Positions 11,045 through 20,762 of a DNA stretch of 64,000 bases are shown piece after piece (the stretch's first letter is position 1; each line of letters opens with the position of its first letter). Both the position numbers and the translations under genes were made by a program. Source of the DNA: Neostapfia colusana (taxonomy: Eukaryota; Streptophyta; Magnoliopsida; Poales; Poaceae); the NCBI GenBank assembly GCA_030760725.1, contig JASWHV010000010.1, positions 103,325,126 through 103,389,125 on the forward strand. The letters are read 5' to 3'. The notes under the pieces are model-generated. The model saw only the letters and a list, made by a program, of their open reading frames with translations. It did not search any database and was not told the origin of the DNA.

Positions 11045-11839
11045 CTAGTTGTCCCCTGGGTTCTGTGCACCTTCCTGTGGGTTCCTACCATCACCACCTG
11101 GGTTGCTAGCCTCGGACTCAGCTGTGGAGGCCTCAGGTGCTGGAGGAACATGAGGGCGTTTGGCTGCCCTGCGGTCTGGAGAGTCCGGAGTCCAAGTGTC
11201 TCCATCCGAAGCATAGAGATCACTTATCTCTCCATCCCTCATCCTCATCAGTCCACGCATGATGGCCTCCGACTTCTTCAAGAGGTCCCGGACGTCTTGG
11301 AGTTCCTGTTGGCAGTTCTGTAGCCTCGCAGTGACGTCCACCCCTATCCGAAGACTCATGTCCATCTGCACTACATCACAACCTTCTTGGAGAGGCTCAT
11401 AGTTGAATGCCGCGCTTCCACTTTGTCGCCGGGGAATGTACATGTATTGAGTCCCCTCGAGGCGGCCACGGTTGGTGTAGCTCTGGCAAGTGATTGCCTC
11501 CCAAGTGGCGTCCTTCTCAGCCTCTGCCATGGTGGACCTCCAGGCTGGTGAGTTGTGTATCTTGAGCAGCTTGTTCTCATGGTAGATCCTTGCCTGTGAC
11601 TTCCACTCGTCTCGTTCTGCACGAGAGACTCGAGTGGTGTCGTACTGCACCTCTAGCTTGCCGGTATAACCAGCACAGCGAAGGAGGTGTCGAAGGCGAT
11701 CCACCATGCCACTAGTGGACTCCCCGTGGGTCTGGTAGGTGGCGGGGTTGTCCACCTCCTCGGTAGTGCGCTCAGCCAACTGGTGTCGAGGAACTCGTCC
11801 TCCGGTGGACTTACGAGCCGTGAGACGTGTGCGTGCCAT
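11045..11839 (-). CDS. Extra 5' ORF of the chromovirus with a histone H3-like N-terminal tail (264 aa)
   Basis: The start is the ATG at 11839; an in-frame TTG upstream is not a plausible plant start. The first residues are MARTRLTARKSTGGRVPR followed by HQLAERTTEE. Against the histone H3 tail, A1 R2 T3, T6 A7 R8 K9 S10 T11 G12 G13, P16 R17 and Q19 L20 A21 are identical, while K4, Q5, K14, A15 and K18 become R, L, R, V and H. Similarity stops after about residue 21 and no histone fold follows. The rest has a charged central region, a likely coiled coil (about residues 165-200: LQNCQQELQDVRDLLKKSEAI) and an acidic, Pro/Ser/Gly-rich tail. It lies between the primer site and gag and is separated from gag by 342 bp. 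From memory, rice RIRE3/RIRE8-type elements have a comparable extra ORF0. Its function is unknown; mimicry of the H3K9 tail is inference. Confidence 0.85.
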   Translation of the reverse strand: MARTRLTARKSTGGRVPRHQLAERTTEEVDNPATYQTHGESTSGMVDRLRHLLRCAGYTGKLEVQYDTTRVSRAERDEWKSQARIYHENKLLKIHNSPAWRSTMAEAEKDATWEAITCQSYTNRGRLEGTQYMYIPRRQSGSAAFNYEPLQEGCDVVQMDMSLRIGVDVTARLQNCQQELQDVRDLLKKSEAIMRGLMRMRDGEISDLYASDGDTWTPDSPDRRAAKRPHVPPAPEASTAESEASNPGGDGRNPQEGAQNPGDN

Positions 11840-12035
11840 CTGTTTCAAAGAAAATTTAAAAATGTGTTAGAACATAAACAATAATATAATTTTGAGTATA
11901 GAAGAGGTTAGACAACATATATATAGTTCAAATAATTCTCCTTTTAACAAAATACTTAATAAAAATAGTTTTTAGTAAAATAGTGATGTCTATCTCGTCC
12001 ATTTCTATCTAGGTTTGCGTCCTACGGGCAACCTT

Positions 12036-12048
12036 GGCTCTGATACCA
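12036..12048 (-). promoter_or_regulatory. Primer binding site (tRNA-iMet type)
   Basis: On the minus strand, three bases inside the 5' LTR boundary, the sequence reads TGGTATCAGAGCC, the standard complement of the plant initiator-methionine tRNA 3' end. Confidence 0.9.
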
Positions 12049-12051
12049 CTT

Positions 12052-15000
12052 TGTCACACCCGATATTCCATAAAGAACACCGAGCGTATACTCACATGTA
12101 TGCCAGGATCAGTTGAGTCATACATGTGCCGACAAGAGTGAAATATCATTGTATTACAAGCCAAGTGTATCTTACAACGTAATATTACATCATAAATACA
12201 TAAAATATCAGTTATGAGTAAAAGCACACTAATAGTATGACAGCGGAAGACTTCTAGCGGGGTGCTCCAGTTCCACAGGCGTTGCCCGGGGGTTACGCCA
12301 ACCTAGAACAACTCCTCAGGGTCGAAGTACTGCTCGTCAAAGTCTACATCTTCATTTACACCTGAGCCAACATATGATATCCAACAAAAGCAAGTTTGAG
12401 TACCGTAGGTACTCAGCAAGTGTAGGAAAGAATGTTATGAAGGCCAATAGCAAGGGAAGACTAACTTGGTTAAGCACTATGCATTAATCCTAAGCCTTAG
12501 CTTTGATTAGCAACCTATCTTACTAGGTGATAATCCCACCATCATCATTATTAAGTCATTAATGTTAGGTTACACCACCCAACAACCTCTTTTGACTCAC
12601 ATCCATGTTTCTCTAATCATGGACAAGTCCAAGCCGCTCTTAACCGTGAGCACGGCTGTCATGACAGTTTGGTTCTCTGCAGAGATTGTACCACTTTACC
12701 CACAAGTAGTGATTTCATCCCCTGTTGCCAGGTGGACTAAGAAACCTCCCTGATATCCGTGGTTGCAAGCCACATTACACACTTCCTTTGGTGTGCGATC
12801 AGGAGATCACTACATGGCCTTTACAAAGGGTCTACCGGCAAGTACAAGCCCACTGAGGTTTCACCGCTGTAGTTCCTGGGAGTAACCCTCCCCTACAGAA
12901 GCCCCCTCTTGAGCCTTGCAGTTCCCAGGGCAGTCAAAAATGGACTCCCATTCCCCGCACCATCCAACCACTCATACTATACCGGCAAACTCCTAATTAA
13001 TTGGCCAAGCTGCCCCATCTCAGTCTTGTGGTGGCACTGTAAAGCCGGGTTAACTGTTCCATGAACCGGTCCTTAGAATCTAAGACAGGCACTAACTCAT
13101 TTCCGAGTCTCGTGCACGAAGCACCAACCAAAACAACCAGCCTGTCTAGATTCATAACCACATGACACACACTTGTGTCTTTCATATAATCCACAAGACT
13201 AGTATCAACTATGTTTCATTCATTTCTAAAGTTCTAAGCATGGCTAAACACATAAAATGATAACCATCAAGTCCTATCTATTTCCCTCCATGATTTTGCA
13301 AGGAAAGGTAAAGCAATGAAACTATGGAAACATCCTACACTGGGTTTCATATTAAAGACATCATGCAAATAATCTAACTACTCATCCTAGAATAGGAGCA
13401 AAGTGATCAAGGAACACTTGCCTTTGAAGGAAGGGGGATTCACTTCAAATTCTTGCTCTTGAAGATTTGGGTGTAGTTCTTGACTTGGGTCTAGTCATTC
13501 ATATGCACACAAAACAATGCCAAATATATCATAAGAATCATACCAAGTCATTTCAATCACATAGTTTTAGTTACACACATGCAACTATGGTTTTCTTGTC
13601 ATTTTATGTGAGTTAGAATGGAAATATGTTTCAATTGGCTACTCATATCCTTTGATTCTACATTTGCCACATCTAAACACTCATTTCCAGTTTGAAAGAT
13701 GATTTGAATGAATTTTAGAATTTATTAATATATATGTGTATCTATTATAATTAATTATATCCGAGAAATCATTTAAATTATTATTATAATAATTTCAGAA
13801 CTCATTTTTCTTATTTTCTGCACTTCAGAACCTATTTAAACATTTAGAACAGTTTCCAACATTTTTATTTAATATATATTATTTTTATTTATTTTTCAGT
13901 ATTTATTTAATAACTAAAAATACATTTTCAGTTATTTAAATAATTATTCTGGATCACAGAAATTATATATGTTCAAAAAGATGATAGCAGAATAATTTTA
14001 CACCCTTGAAATAAATTTACAAAATTTTCTGGAATATATTTAATTTTTACTTTGATTTTTCCAAGTTAGTTGTCACTATATAATTAATATCAGCATTTGT
14101 AAACTGTTATATTTAAATCCAGAAATTTTATTCTGTTCAGAATGTTTTAACAGTGCTAAAAATAATTTTCTACCATTTTCCAGAACTCATTTATCATTAT
14201 TTGATTAATTACAGAATTAAAAATAAACTTTTAAACTGATTTGGTTTGATTTGTAATAATTTCAAACTTTCTGGGGTCCAAATTGAATTTACTGAACTGT
14301 TCTACTAATTTTCATAATGCACAGGGGCTAATTAGCCAATTCCCAGTGAATTTCCAATTTTCTATAAGCCTGGGGTCAGTTCTGTGAATTTCAGGGACTG
14401 TTTCCTAGTTATTTGAATCTCCAGGGGCCTCTCTGTGAATCTCCTAACGTTTATAACTGTTTTAAATGTGGGCCGTTGGATCTGAGATCAACGGCCCAGA
14501 TTTAAATAACCGAACCGGTATGCGCGATCTAATCAGAGCCGTTGGCTCGAAATCAACGCACCCGATGCGGCCACGTCGCCCTAACCCCTTCTCCCCCGAG
14601 TCCGGCGGCCGTGCGAACGCCGGCGAGCGGCGGCGGTGGCCGGAGACATTCGGTTTTCCCAATTTCTCAACCATTCTCTGATCTATTTGCACTAGGAGAG
14701 AGAGGAGAGGGTGGGGAACTTACCTAGGGGGTTCTTGGAGGTCAGAGATGGCCGGAGAAGCACGATCGACGGTGGCAGTGGGGGATTCCGGTGAACCTCG
14801 TCGGAGTTGCTTCCCAGGCTTGTTTCTTCACCAATTTTCGTCGGAATTGGGCTCTGGTACTAGGGGAAAGGCTCAAAGGGTGCTAGATCCGAACTTTGAC
14901 GTGTGTTCGTGGAGAACTGGAGAAGAGGGCGGTTTTTTTTTTTCCGATCGGCCGAACTGTGCGGTTTCTGAGGGTGGAAATGGCCGGGGAATCGGGGTAT

Positions 15001-15194
15001 TTGTAGAGGGGGAGGGAGGAGCGGTTACTGGGGCGCCGGTTGGGGAAGGGGCGCAACAATTTTGGCACATGGCCGAATTTTCTCACATGTGATAATAAGC
15101 ATTCGGGAGTAGAGAGAGGGAGGGGTTTGTGGCGGTTTTGGAGAAGGAAGCAACTGCTTCCGGTTGCTTTAGGCGGGGAGGGGTGAGTGTTACA
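12052..15194 (-). repeat. LTR (5' LTR of the element), 3143 bp
   Basis: It is offset by 8986 bp from the left LTR and matches it base for base except for about three substitutions and one extra T (near 14933). As the upstream LTR on the coding strand it should hold the promoter for the element, with transcription reading from high to low coordinates. I did not find a single decisive TATA box in the AT-rich centre. Confidence 0.95.
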
Positions 15195-15199
15195 AAGCG
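15195..15199. other. Target site duplication, right copy (AAGCG)
   Basis: Exact match to 3061-3065. On the gene strand it reads CGCTT, inside the codons for Arg-Phe of the receptor kinase. Confidence 0.95.
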
Positions 15200-15415
15200 G
15201 GACTGGGTGTCGGAGGCGGCCATGGAGACGGCGTTGTAGACGGCGGCGGAGAAGTTGGCGTTGGGGGAGAGGAGGAAGACGCCGTTGTTGTCGATAAAAT
15301 GTATGTAGGTGAGGTTGAAGGAAGGGTACATGTACTCCACCGGCACGATGCGCGCCGCCGCGCCGACGGCGAGCAGGAGGAGGCAGGCGGCGCGTATGAG
15401 GAGAGGCGCCGCCAT
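15195..15415 (-). pseudogene. S-domain receptor-like kinase, N-terminal part (73 codons)
   Basis: The ATG at 15415 opens a frame with a clear signal peptide (MAAPLLIRAACLLLLAVGAA) followed by the start of a bulb-lectin domain (FNLTYIHFIDNNGVFLLSPN). It runs to DTQSR and then enters the retrotransposon LTR at 15194. Removing the element together with one copy of the 5-bp duplication AAGCG joins it in frame to 3060-976, where the next residues are FFFSVLH, as expected for this family. The two pieces together make about 768 residues up to the second break. The promoter side (15416 onward) is undisturbed, so a truncated secreted lectin fragment could still be transcribed into the LTR. That last point is inference. 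Confidence 0.9.
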
Positions 15416-16257
15416 GGAGCTCGCCTAGGAGGAAGGAAAGGAGCTTCTAGTTTTCTGGGCGAGATCGTTGGCTCAGCCACCACCGGTGCCATTGATTGCA
15501 GCGGCGGCGAGAGCGCGTTGACTTTGAGAGTTGCTGCCGTCGGGAGGAACCATCGCCTGCGCAAGTGGAGCAAAACTTGGAGGGAAACCCACTTCTTCAG
15601 TTCAACGAGATTGTAAGCCTACGTGCTCCTGATCGAGGTCTAGGTAAAGGACATGATAAGTCTAGGAATGAGCTAGTGTCAAGTGTGTCCAATCATTTTG
15701 CGTAGTTTTCAGGTTTTGAATCTAAAAAAAAAACTCAGAAGGGGTTATGTTGTTTATTATATATCACTCTTGTTGAAGAAGAGTTTGCATACGTCTATCA
15801 AGTGATAGTGACAGTGAAGAGTCATAGAGTATTTAAAGTATTTTACAATTTGAACTAACTAACATAAGATATTACAAAATAGAGGAAGTATAATTTTTAT
15901 AATAAACTCAAAACTTAATAATTACACTAAAATAATTTACTTGACCTCAGGGGAATTACACACACCGAGAGAAATAAACTCAAAGCGTTTCAACTGCAAA
16001 AAAAGAAGGAAAAAAGAAAAAGACGAGACACGCAGCGCAGGCACGAGTAGTGGAACGGGCGAGTGGGGTCCACAGCTCCACTCCGAAACGAGAGTGGGGC
16101 CACCGCGACAGCGGTTGCCGTGGCATCTACCCTTGCTTGCTCGCTCTGCTTTCTCTGTCGAAGAAATGCTGCAATCGATTGATTGAATTCACCTGCCCTC
16201 CTCCTCCCCCTCCCCTCTCCCCTGCCCCGCCGTGCCGTCCCAGCTCCAACCGGCGGT
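15416..16257. other. Divergent intergenic region, receptor kinase / sucrose transporter
   Basis: 842 bp separate two genes reading away from each other. The centre (about 15720-15960) is AT-rich, and the last 60 bp before the transporter start are a CT-rich leader. It should hold both promoters. I could not assign a specific TATA box or element. Confidence 0.5.
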
Positions 16258-19200
16258 ATGCCGCGGCGGCCGCAGACTGCGGTGGCGCCCCCCGCGCGGA
16301 AGGTCCCGCTCCGCAAGCTGCTTCGCGCGGCCTCCGTGGCGTGCGGCGTGCAGTTCGGGTGGGCTCTGCAGCTGTCTCTGCTCACCCCCTACGTGCAGGA
16401 GCTGGGCATCCCGCACGCCTTCGCCAGCCTCGTCTGGCTCTGCGGCCCGCTCTCCGGCCTCCTCGTCCAGCCCCTCGTCGGCCACCTCTCCGACCGTATC
16501 GCCCCCGCGTCCCCGCTCGGCCGCCGTCGCCCCTTCATCGCCGCGGGCGCGGCCTCCATCGCGGCCGCCGTCCTTACCGTCGGCTTCTCCGCGGACCTCG
16601 GCCGCCTCTTCGGCGACGACATCACCCCGGGGTCCACGCGCCTCGGCGCCATCCTCGTCTACCTCGTCGGCTTCTGGCTCCTGGACGTCGGCAACAACGC
16701 CACGCAGGGGCCTTGCAGGGCCTTGCTCGCGGACCTCACCGGTCGGTAACCGATCCTCCTTCCTTCCTCTTCTCCTTCTTCTTCTTCTTCTTCTTCCTGC
16801 AGCTCAGATACTTTTTTTTACCAATATAATAACGCGATTGCTCACGCAATCAACCAGACCATCTAGTTCTGCAATTGCAATTTGGCCCAGTCGTGAGGAG
16901 CTGGCCGGAAAACGGCCTCCGATTTTTCGTGAACAATAGAAGAGCAGCCTCCCTATCGCTTTCCCTTTAGCTTAAGATTCTTGCTACGACGCGACGTCGC
17001 CTTACTCGTTTTGCACCACTTTTTTTTTTTTCTTTTGTTGCCTCTCCTTTTTTTTTCTTTTATTATGTCTGCATTGCCAGCTGGCCCATCATTAGCAATT
17101 AAGCATCAGGGTAGCAGCCCTGGACAACAACGAAACATAAAACGACATGCTGTGCAACCTTTGAATAATTTGAGCTCGTACAAATGTCACTACCAGTTGT
17201 TTCCCCCGGCCAGCCATCCTCTGCGCATTTTGTTTATGTGGGATTAAGGATGAGTGTGAGGAGGTCAAGGGATTACTTTTGTTTTAAGCTAGGCCTGCCA
17301 ACGTAGGGAGAGATATTTAGGCGCTACACTATCATTGTTCCGAGTTTAGAATCATAGGACCGATGGCTTGTTGTGCCAACAGCCAGATATGAAGGACCCA
17401 TGTTTAGTGTCCGCAAGGCTGTAAATGGTTTTCGGCTGTGCTCTTGTTGTAAAGCAACATATTAGGCGACTACTCAGTTATGATATGATATCTTATGGGA
17501 ATGAAGTTTTATTCTTTTTAAGAAAAAACGTAGAACAATAGTTGAATGGTTCTTTTCAGTTGAGGTTAGCTATACACATGCAGATCAGAGGTCAGAGATT
17601 TTTTTTTCAGTTCTAAGAGCTCTGATTGGGCTTTGTGCATAATTTCATGCGCCCTCCCTAAATTTCCTCAGCCCACCGTGAATGTTTAGATGGGTAATAG
17701 GTTCAACTTGGATCGTTTTGGGAATATTGATATGTTCAAGTTCATATGTAACCACTTTTGTATTGAGCAGTGCCAGCAATTTCTCTCCACAAAAGCTGGA
17801 AATGACTCCTTTCCAATCCTTTATATTGCAGAGAATGACCCAAGGAGGACTCGAATTGCTAATGCATACTTTTCACTCTTCATGGCCCTGGGAAACATAC
17901 TCGGATATGCCACTGGAGCATACAGTGGATGGTATAAGATATTTCCTTTCACTGTTACCCCATCCTGCGGCATTAGTTGTGCGAACCTCAAGTCTGCTTT
18001 TCTTCTCGATATTATCGTTTTGGTGGTCACTACATATATCACTGTAGCATCGGTGCAAGAGCCTCAATCTTATGGAAATGATGAAGTAGGACATCCGGCC
18101 AGCGAAGAAGAAGCTTTCCTCTGGGAACTTTTTGGGTCATTCAGATACTTTACATTACCTGTTTATATGGTTCTAATCGTCACTGCCCTTACATGGATCG
18201 GATGGTTTCCTTTTATCCTGTTTGATACGGATTGGATGGGCCGAGAGATCTACCGAGGAAGCCCAGACAACCCTGGAGAGACTCAAAGGTACCATGATGG
18301 TGTGAGAATGGGTTCTTTTGGTCTCATGCTTAACTCTGTTCTTCTGGGATTCACCTCCGTTGTTATGGAGAAGTTATGTAGAAAGTGGGGAGCTGGACTT
18401 GTATGGGGTGTCTCCAATATCCTGATGGCTTTGTGCTTCGTGGCGATGCTTGTAATAACGTATGTGGCAAAGAACATGGTTTATCTACCCAACGGAGAAC
18501 CTCCAATCGGCATTGTCATCGCTTCGCTGGTGGTTTTTACGATTCTAGGGGCACCTCTAGCAGTGAGTAACAGAATCTGTCTTTTGCCAGAATGATCTTC
18601 TTTCAGTTGCATTTCTCTACTCATTTTTTGTTGTTGCAGGTCACATACAGTATACCATATGCAATGGCTGCAAGTCGTGTTGAAAATCTGGGTCTTGGCC
18701 AAGGTACTTTCGATTTCGATCTGGAATCCTTAGATCATCATGGTCGTGTTAATATAAAAAATGTTTTCTCCTTGCAGGTCTAGCAATGGGCATTCTCAAT
18801 CTAGCTATTGTGATACCACAGGTATTTACCACTTTTACGTTTTTTCTTTGGCTATGTTCCGTCCGATGATGCATTTATGGATTCCACTGCAACTGAACAG
18901 TAATTGAGAAATCCATACAGCCCAGCCCGTAGGCTAGGGTATAGGATGATCCATCTCCAGAACTATCTATAATGGGTTTACACTCTTCGTGTCCAAGATG
19001 TGATGATATGATCATATGAGTCATCTTCCTAACATTCGGGTTTAGGCTGAACATATCAGTCATGGCCGTTCTGTTATTTGCCCCTTCCAGGACGATCTGA
19101 GGAGCATTAAGTCAACCTGCAATTAGCATACTGTAGGGGTTGTAGTCATGTTCACTGTGGATCCTGCAACCTTGGAGGATACTACTGACACTGCTGGTAC

Positions 19201-19377
19201 CTGCAGGTTATTGTGTCACTCGGCAGTGGTCCATGGGATCAACTCTTCGGTGGTGGGAATGCACCGGCGTTTGCTGTTGCAGCAGGTGCGTCCTTCATCG
19301 GCGGCCTGGTGGCTATTCTGGGGCTTCCCCGAGCGCGCATTGCATCGTCGAGAAGGCAAGGACGCACACACCGCTAA
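16258..19377 (+). CDS. SUT2: Sucrose/H+ symporter, SUT2 type (497 aa, 5 exons)
   Basis: Exons 16258-16741, 17832-18562, 18640-18703, 18778-18821 and 19207-19377 join in phase to 497 codons plus TAA. The product is a 12-helix major facilitator of the plant sucrose transporter (GPH) family. Signatures include VQFGWALQLSLLTPYVQELG, LCGPLSG, the RRRPFI loop, LDVGNNATQGPCRALLADLT in exon 1, RRTRIANAYFSLFMALGN in exon 2, and VTYSIPYAMAASR in exon 3. The length and short N-terminus match the rice SUT2 group, which moves sucrose with protons out of the vacuole across the tonoplast. I assign SUT2 rather than SUT1 on this short N-terminus and on the adjacency to SOS1. The first intron (1.09 kb) is the largest and T-rich. 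Nothing suggests inactivation. Confidence 0.93.
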
Positions 19378-19673
19378 GTTGTGGAAGCGTTGCAACTTGC
19401 GACCACCATTCTTTGCGGCCGGTTGATTGGGCATGTGAAGGCAGAAAAGGGGACTCTCTCTCTCTCTTGGTTGGAGAAGAAGATCCAGAAGGTGACATGG
19501 AGGAGTATTTTTCATTTTTGCGATTTTGTTGCTGCACGTTGTTCAATGTATGTATGTATGTATTTATCGTGGTCATTCAGATATTGATGAATGAATAAAA
19601 GCTGCAGGAGCAGGTTTACAGGAGATTCTGGGACATGCATGTAAGTACATGGATAATAAGTACACGTTAGAAT
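19378..19673. other. Convergent 3' interval
   Basis: Only 296 bp separate the stop codons of the sucrose transporter (+) and the metallo-beta-lactamase-fold gene (-). An AATAAA signal at 19594 on + and a TGTATGTATGTATGT simple repeat near 19548 are present. The two 3' UTRs probably overlap or abut. Confidence 0.6.
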
Positions 19674-20762
19674 TTAGATGGGTTGTTGAGGAGGAGGCAT
19701 GTCCAGTTGCAGCTGGAGCGGGATGCCTGGCGCGGCGTCGAGGACTCGAGCCTCGGGAAGCGCCTCGGAGAGCATGTCCCTGAACGACTGCGTGGTTCCC
19801 TCGGTGGCGAGGACCGTGGCGAGGAGCCCGGTGGCGTCCACGTCGCCGTTGCTCATGGGAACCACGTAGCTGGCTCGCAGCAGCCTGGCGAGGTCGACGG
19901 CGTCCTCCTGGCCGGAGACGAGGGTGAAGCCGGCGGGGAGGAGCTGCTTGACCACGGGCGTGATCACCACCTCCGCCCGCAGGCGTCCGCGTTCCAGGAA
20001 CGAGGTGTCGTACACGCAGTGCGGCTCGTAGTAGAGGAGGCCGTCCTTGCCGGCGGTGGTGATGATGTAGCCGTTCTCGGGGCGCTGCCACGGTGGCCCC
20101 AGCACGGGGCCCGCGGTGGCCAGGATCCGGACGCGGTCGCCGGCTGCGGCGGACTGGCCGGGCTCGAGGTAGGTGACGCGGCGGAACGGCGTGGGCAGGG
20201 AGGCGAGGACGGGGCGCGCGTTGGGGGTGGTGACCACGGGCAGGTCGGGCGCCCTGGCGGACAGCTGGCTGAGGGTGCGGGCGTGGCAGTGGTCGTCCAG
20301 GCTCTGCGTGATGAGCAGCAGGTCCGGCGGCCGCGTCGCGAGGAGGCCGTCCACGCCGAGGGCCCTCACCCCGGGGTCTTTCTTGGCGCCGTTGAAGAGC
20401 CACGGCGCGCCGAAGTCGAGGTCGCCGACGAGGATGGGGTCCACCAGGACGCGGAGAGGAGGCCCAGCTGCGTCTTCCTGCTGCTGGAACTCCCATACCC
20501 AGCTGTTGATCTCCAGGTACGTCAGCCTCAGCGTCCAAGTAGTAGTAGTCGTCGTCGTCGTCGTCGTCGCGTTGCCGGCCGCTGCCGTCCTAGTTGTAGT
20601 AGTAGTAGTCCAACAAGGCCTGGAGGCGGACAGGCGACGACGGCAGAAAGAGAAAGGAGGAGGAGGATGCTGCTGCTTCTGTAGCTGCCTGTGATGATGA
20701 TGATGATGAGCACCAGCAGCAGCCGTGGTGATACTAGGGAGGAGGTGGAGGCGGGCGGCCAT
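19674..20762 (-). CDS. Metallo-beta-lactamase-fold protein, probably plastid-targeted (362 aa)
   Basis: A single-exon frame with ATG at 20762. Residues 1-75 are rich in His, Gln, Pro, Ser and Thr and low in acid, like a chloroplast transit peptide, and contain a run of about ten threonines encoded by a (GTC/GTA)n microsatellite near 20540-20615. From about residue 80 the sequence follows plant metallo-hydrolase/oxidoreductase superfamily proteins (LRLTYLEINSWVWEF, DPILVGDLDFGAPWLF, GVDGLLATRPPDLLLITQSLDDHCH, PFRRVTYLEPGQ). The usual zinc motif HxHxDH appears only as QSLDDHCH, so the first two histidines are absent, as in some members of this plant group. Activity and substrate are unknown. 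It faces the sucrose transporter tail-to-tail and SOS1 head-to-head. Confidence 0.85.
   Translation of the reverse strand: MAARLHLLPSITTAAAGAHHHHHHRQLQKQQHPPPPFSFCRRRLSASRPCWTTTTTTRTAAAGNATTTTTTTTTTWTLRLTYLEINSWVWEFQQQEDAAGPPLRVLVDPILVGDLDFGAPWLFNGAKKDPGVRALGVDGLLATRPPDLLLITQSLDDHCHARTLSQLSARAPDLPVVTTPNARPVLASLPTPFRRVTYLEPGQSAAAGDRVRILATAGPVLGPPWQRPENGYIITTAGKDGLLYYEPHCVYDTSFLERGRLRAEVVITPVVKQLLPAGFTLVSGQEDAVDLARLLRASYVVPMSNGDVDATGLLATVLATEGTTQSFRDMLSEALPEARVLDAAPGIPLQLQLDMPPPQQPI

Larger units (their letters stand above)
3066..15194 (-). mobile_element. Full-length Ty3/gypsy chromovirus, Tekay-like, 12.1 kb
   Basis: The element has two nearly identical LTRs (3066-6207 and 12052-15194), a 5-bp target duplication, a tRNA-iMet type primer site, a polypurine tract and a single long Gag-Pol frame ending in a chromodomain, all reading on the minus strand. 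LTRs over 3 kb, the Met-initiator primer site and a C-terminal chromodomain fit the Tekay/Del branch of plant chromoviruses. Between the 5' LTR (right) and gag it carries an additional ORF (11045-11839). No frameshift or internal stop was found in either ORF, so it looks structurally competent. It sits inside the coding sequence of the receptor kinase in the same transcriptional orientation. Confidence 0.95.

Noticed and set aside
11045..11839. Interpretation as a host histone H3 gene or H3 pseudogene
   Set aside because: Only the first 21 residues resemble H3. The alpha-N helix and histone fold are absent and the ORF sits inside an intact retrotransposon between primer site and gag.
20173..20694. 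Open frame on + opposite the MBL-fold gene
   Set aside because: Antisense shadow with repeat-coded valines and no domain.
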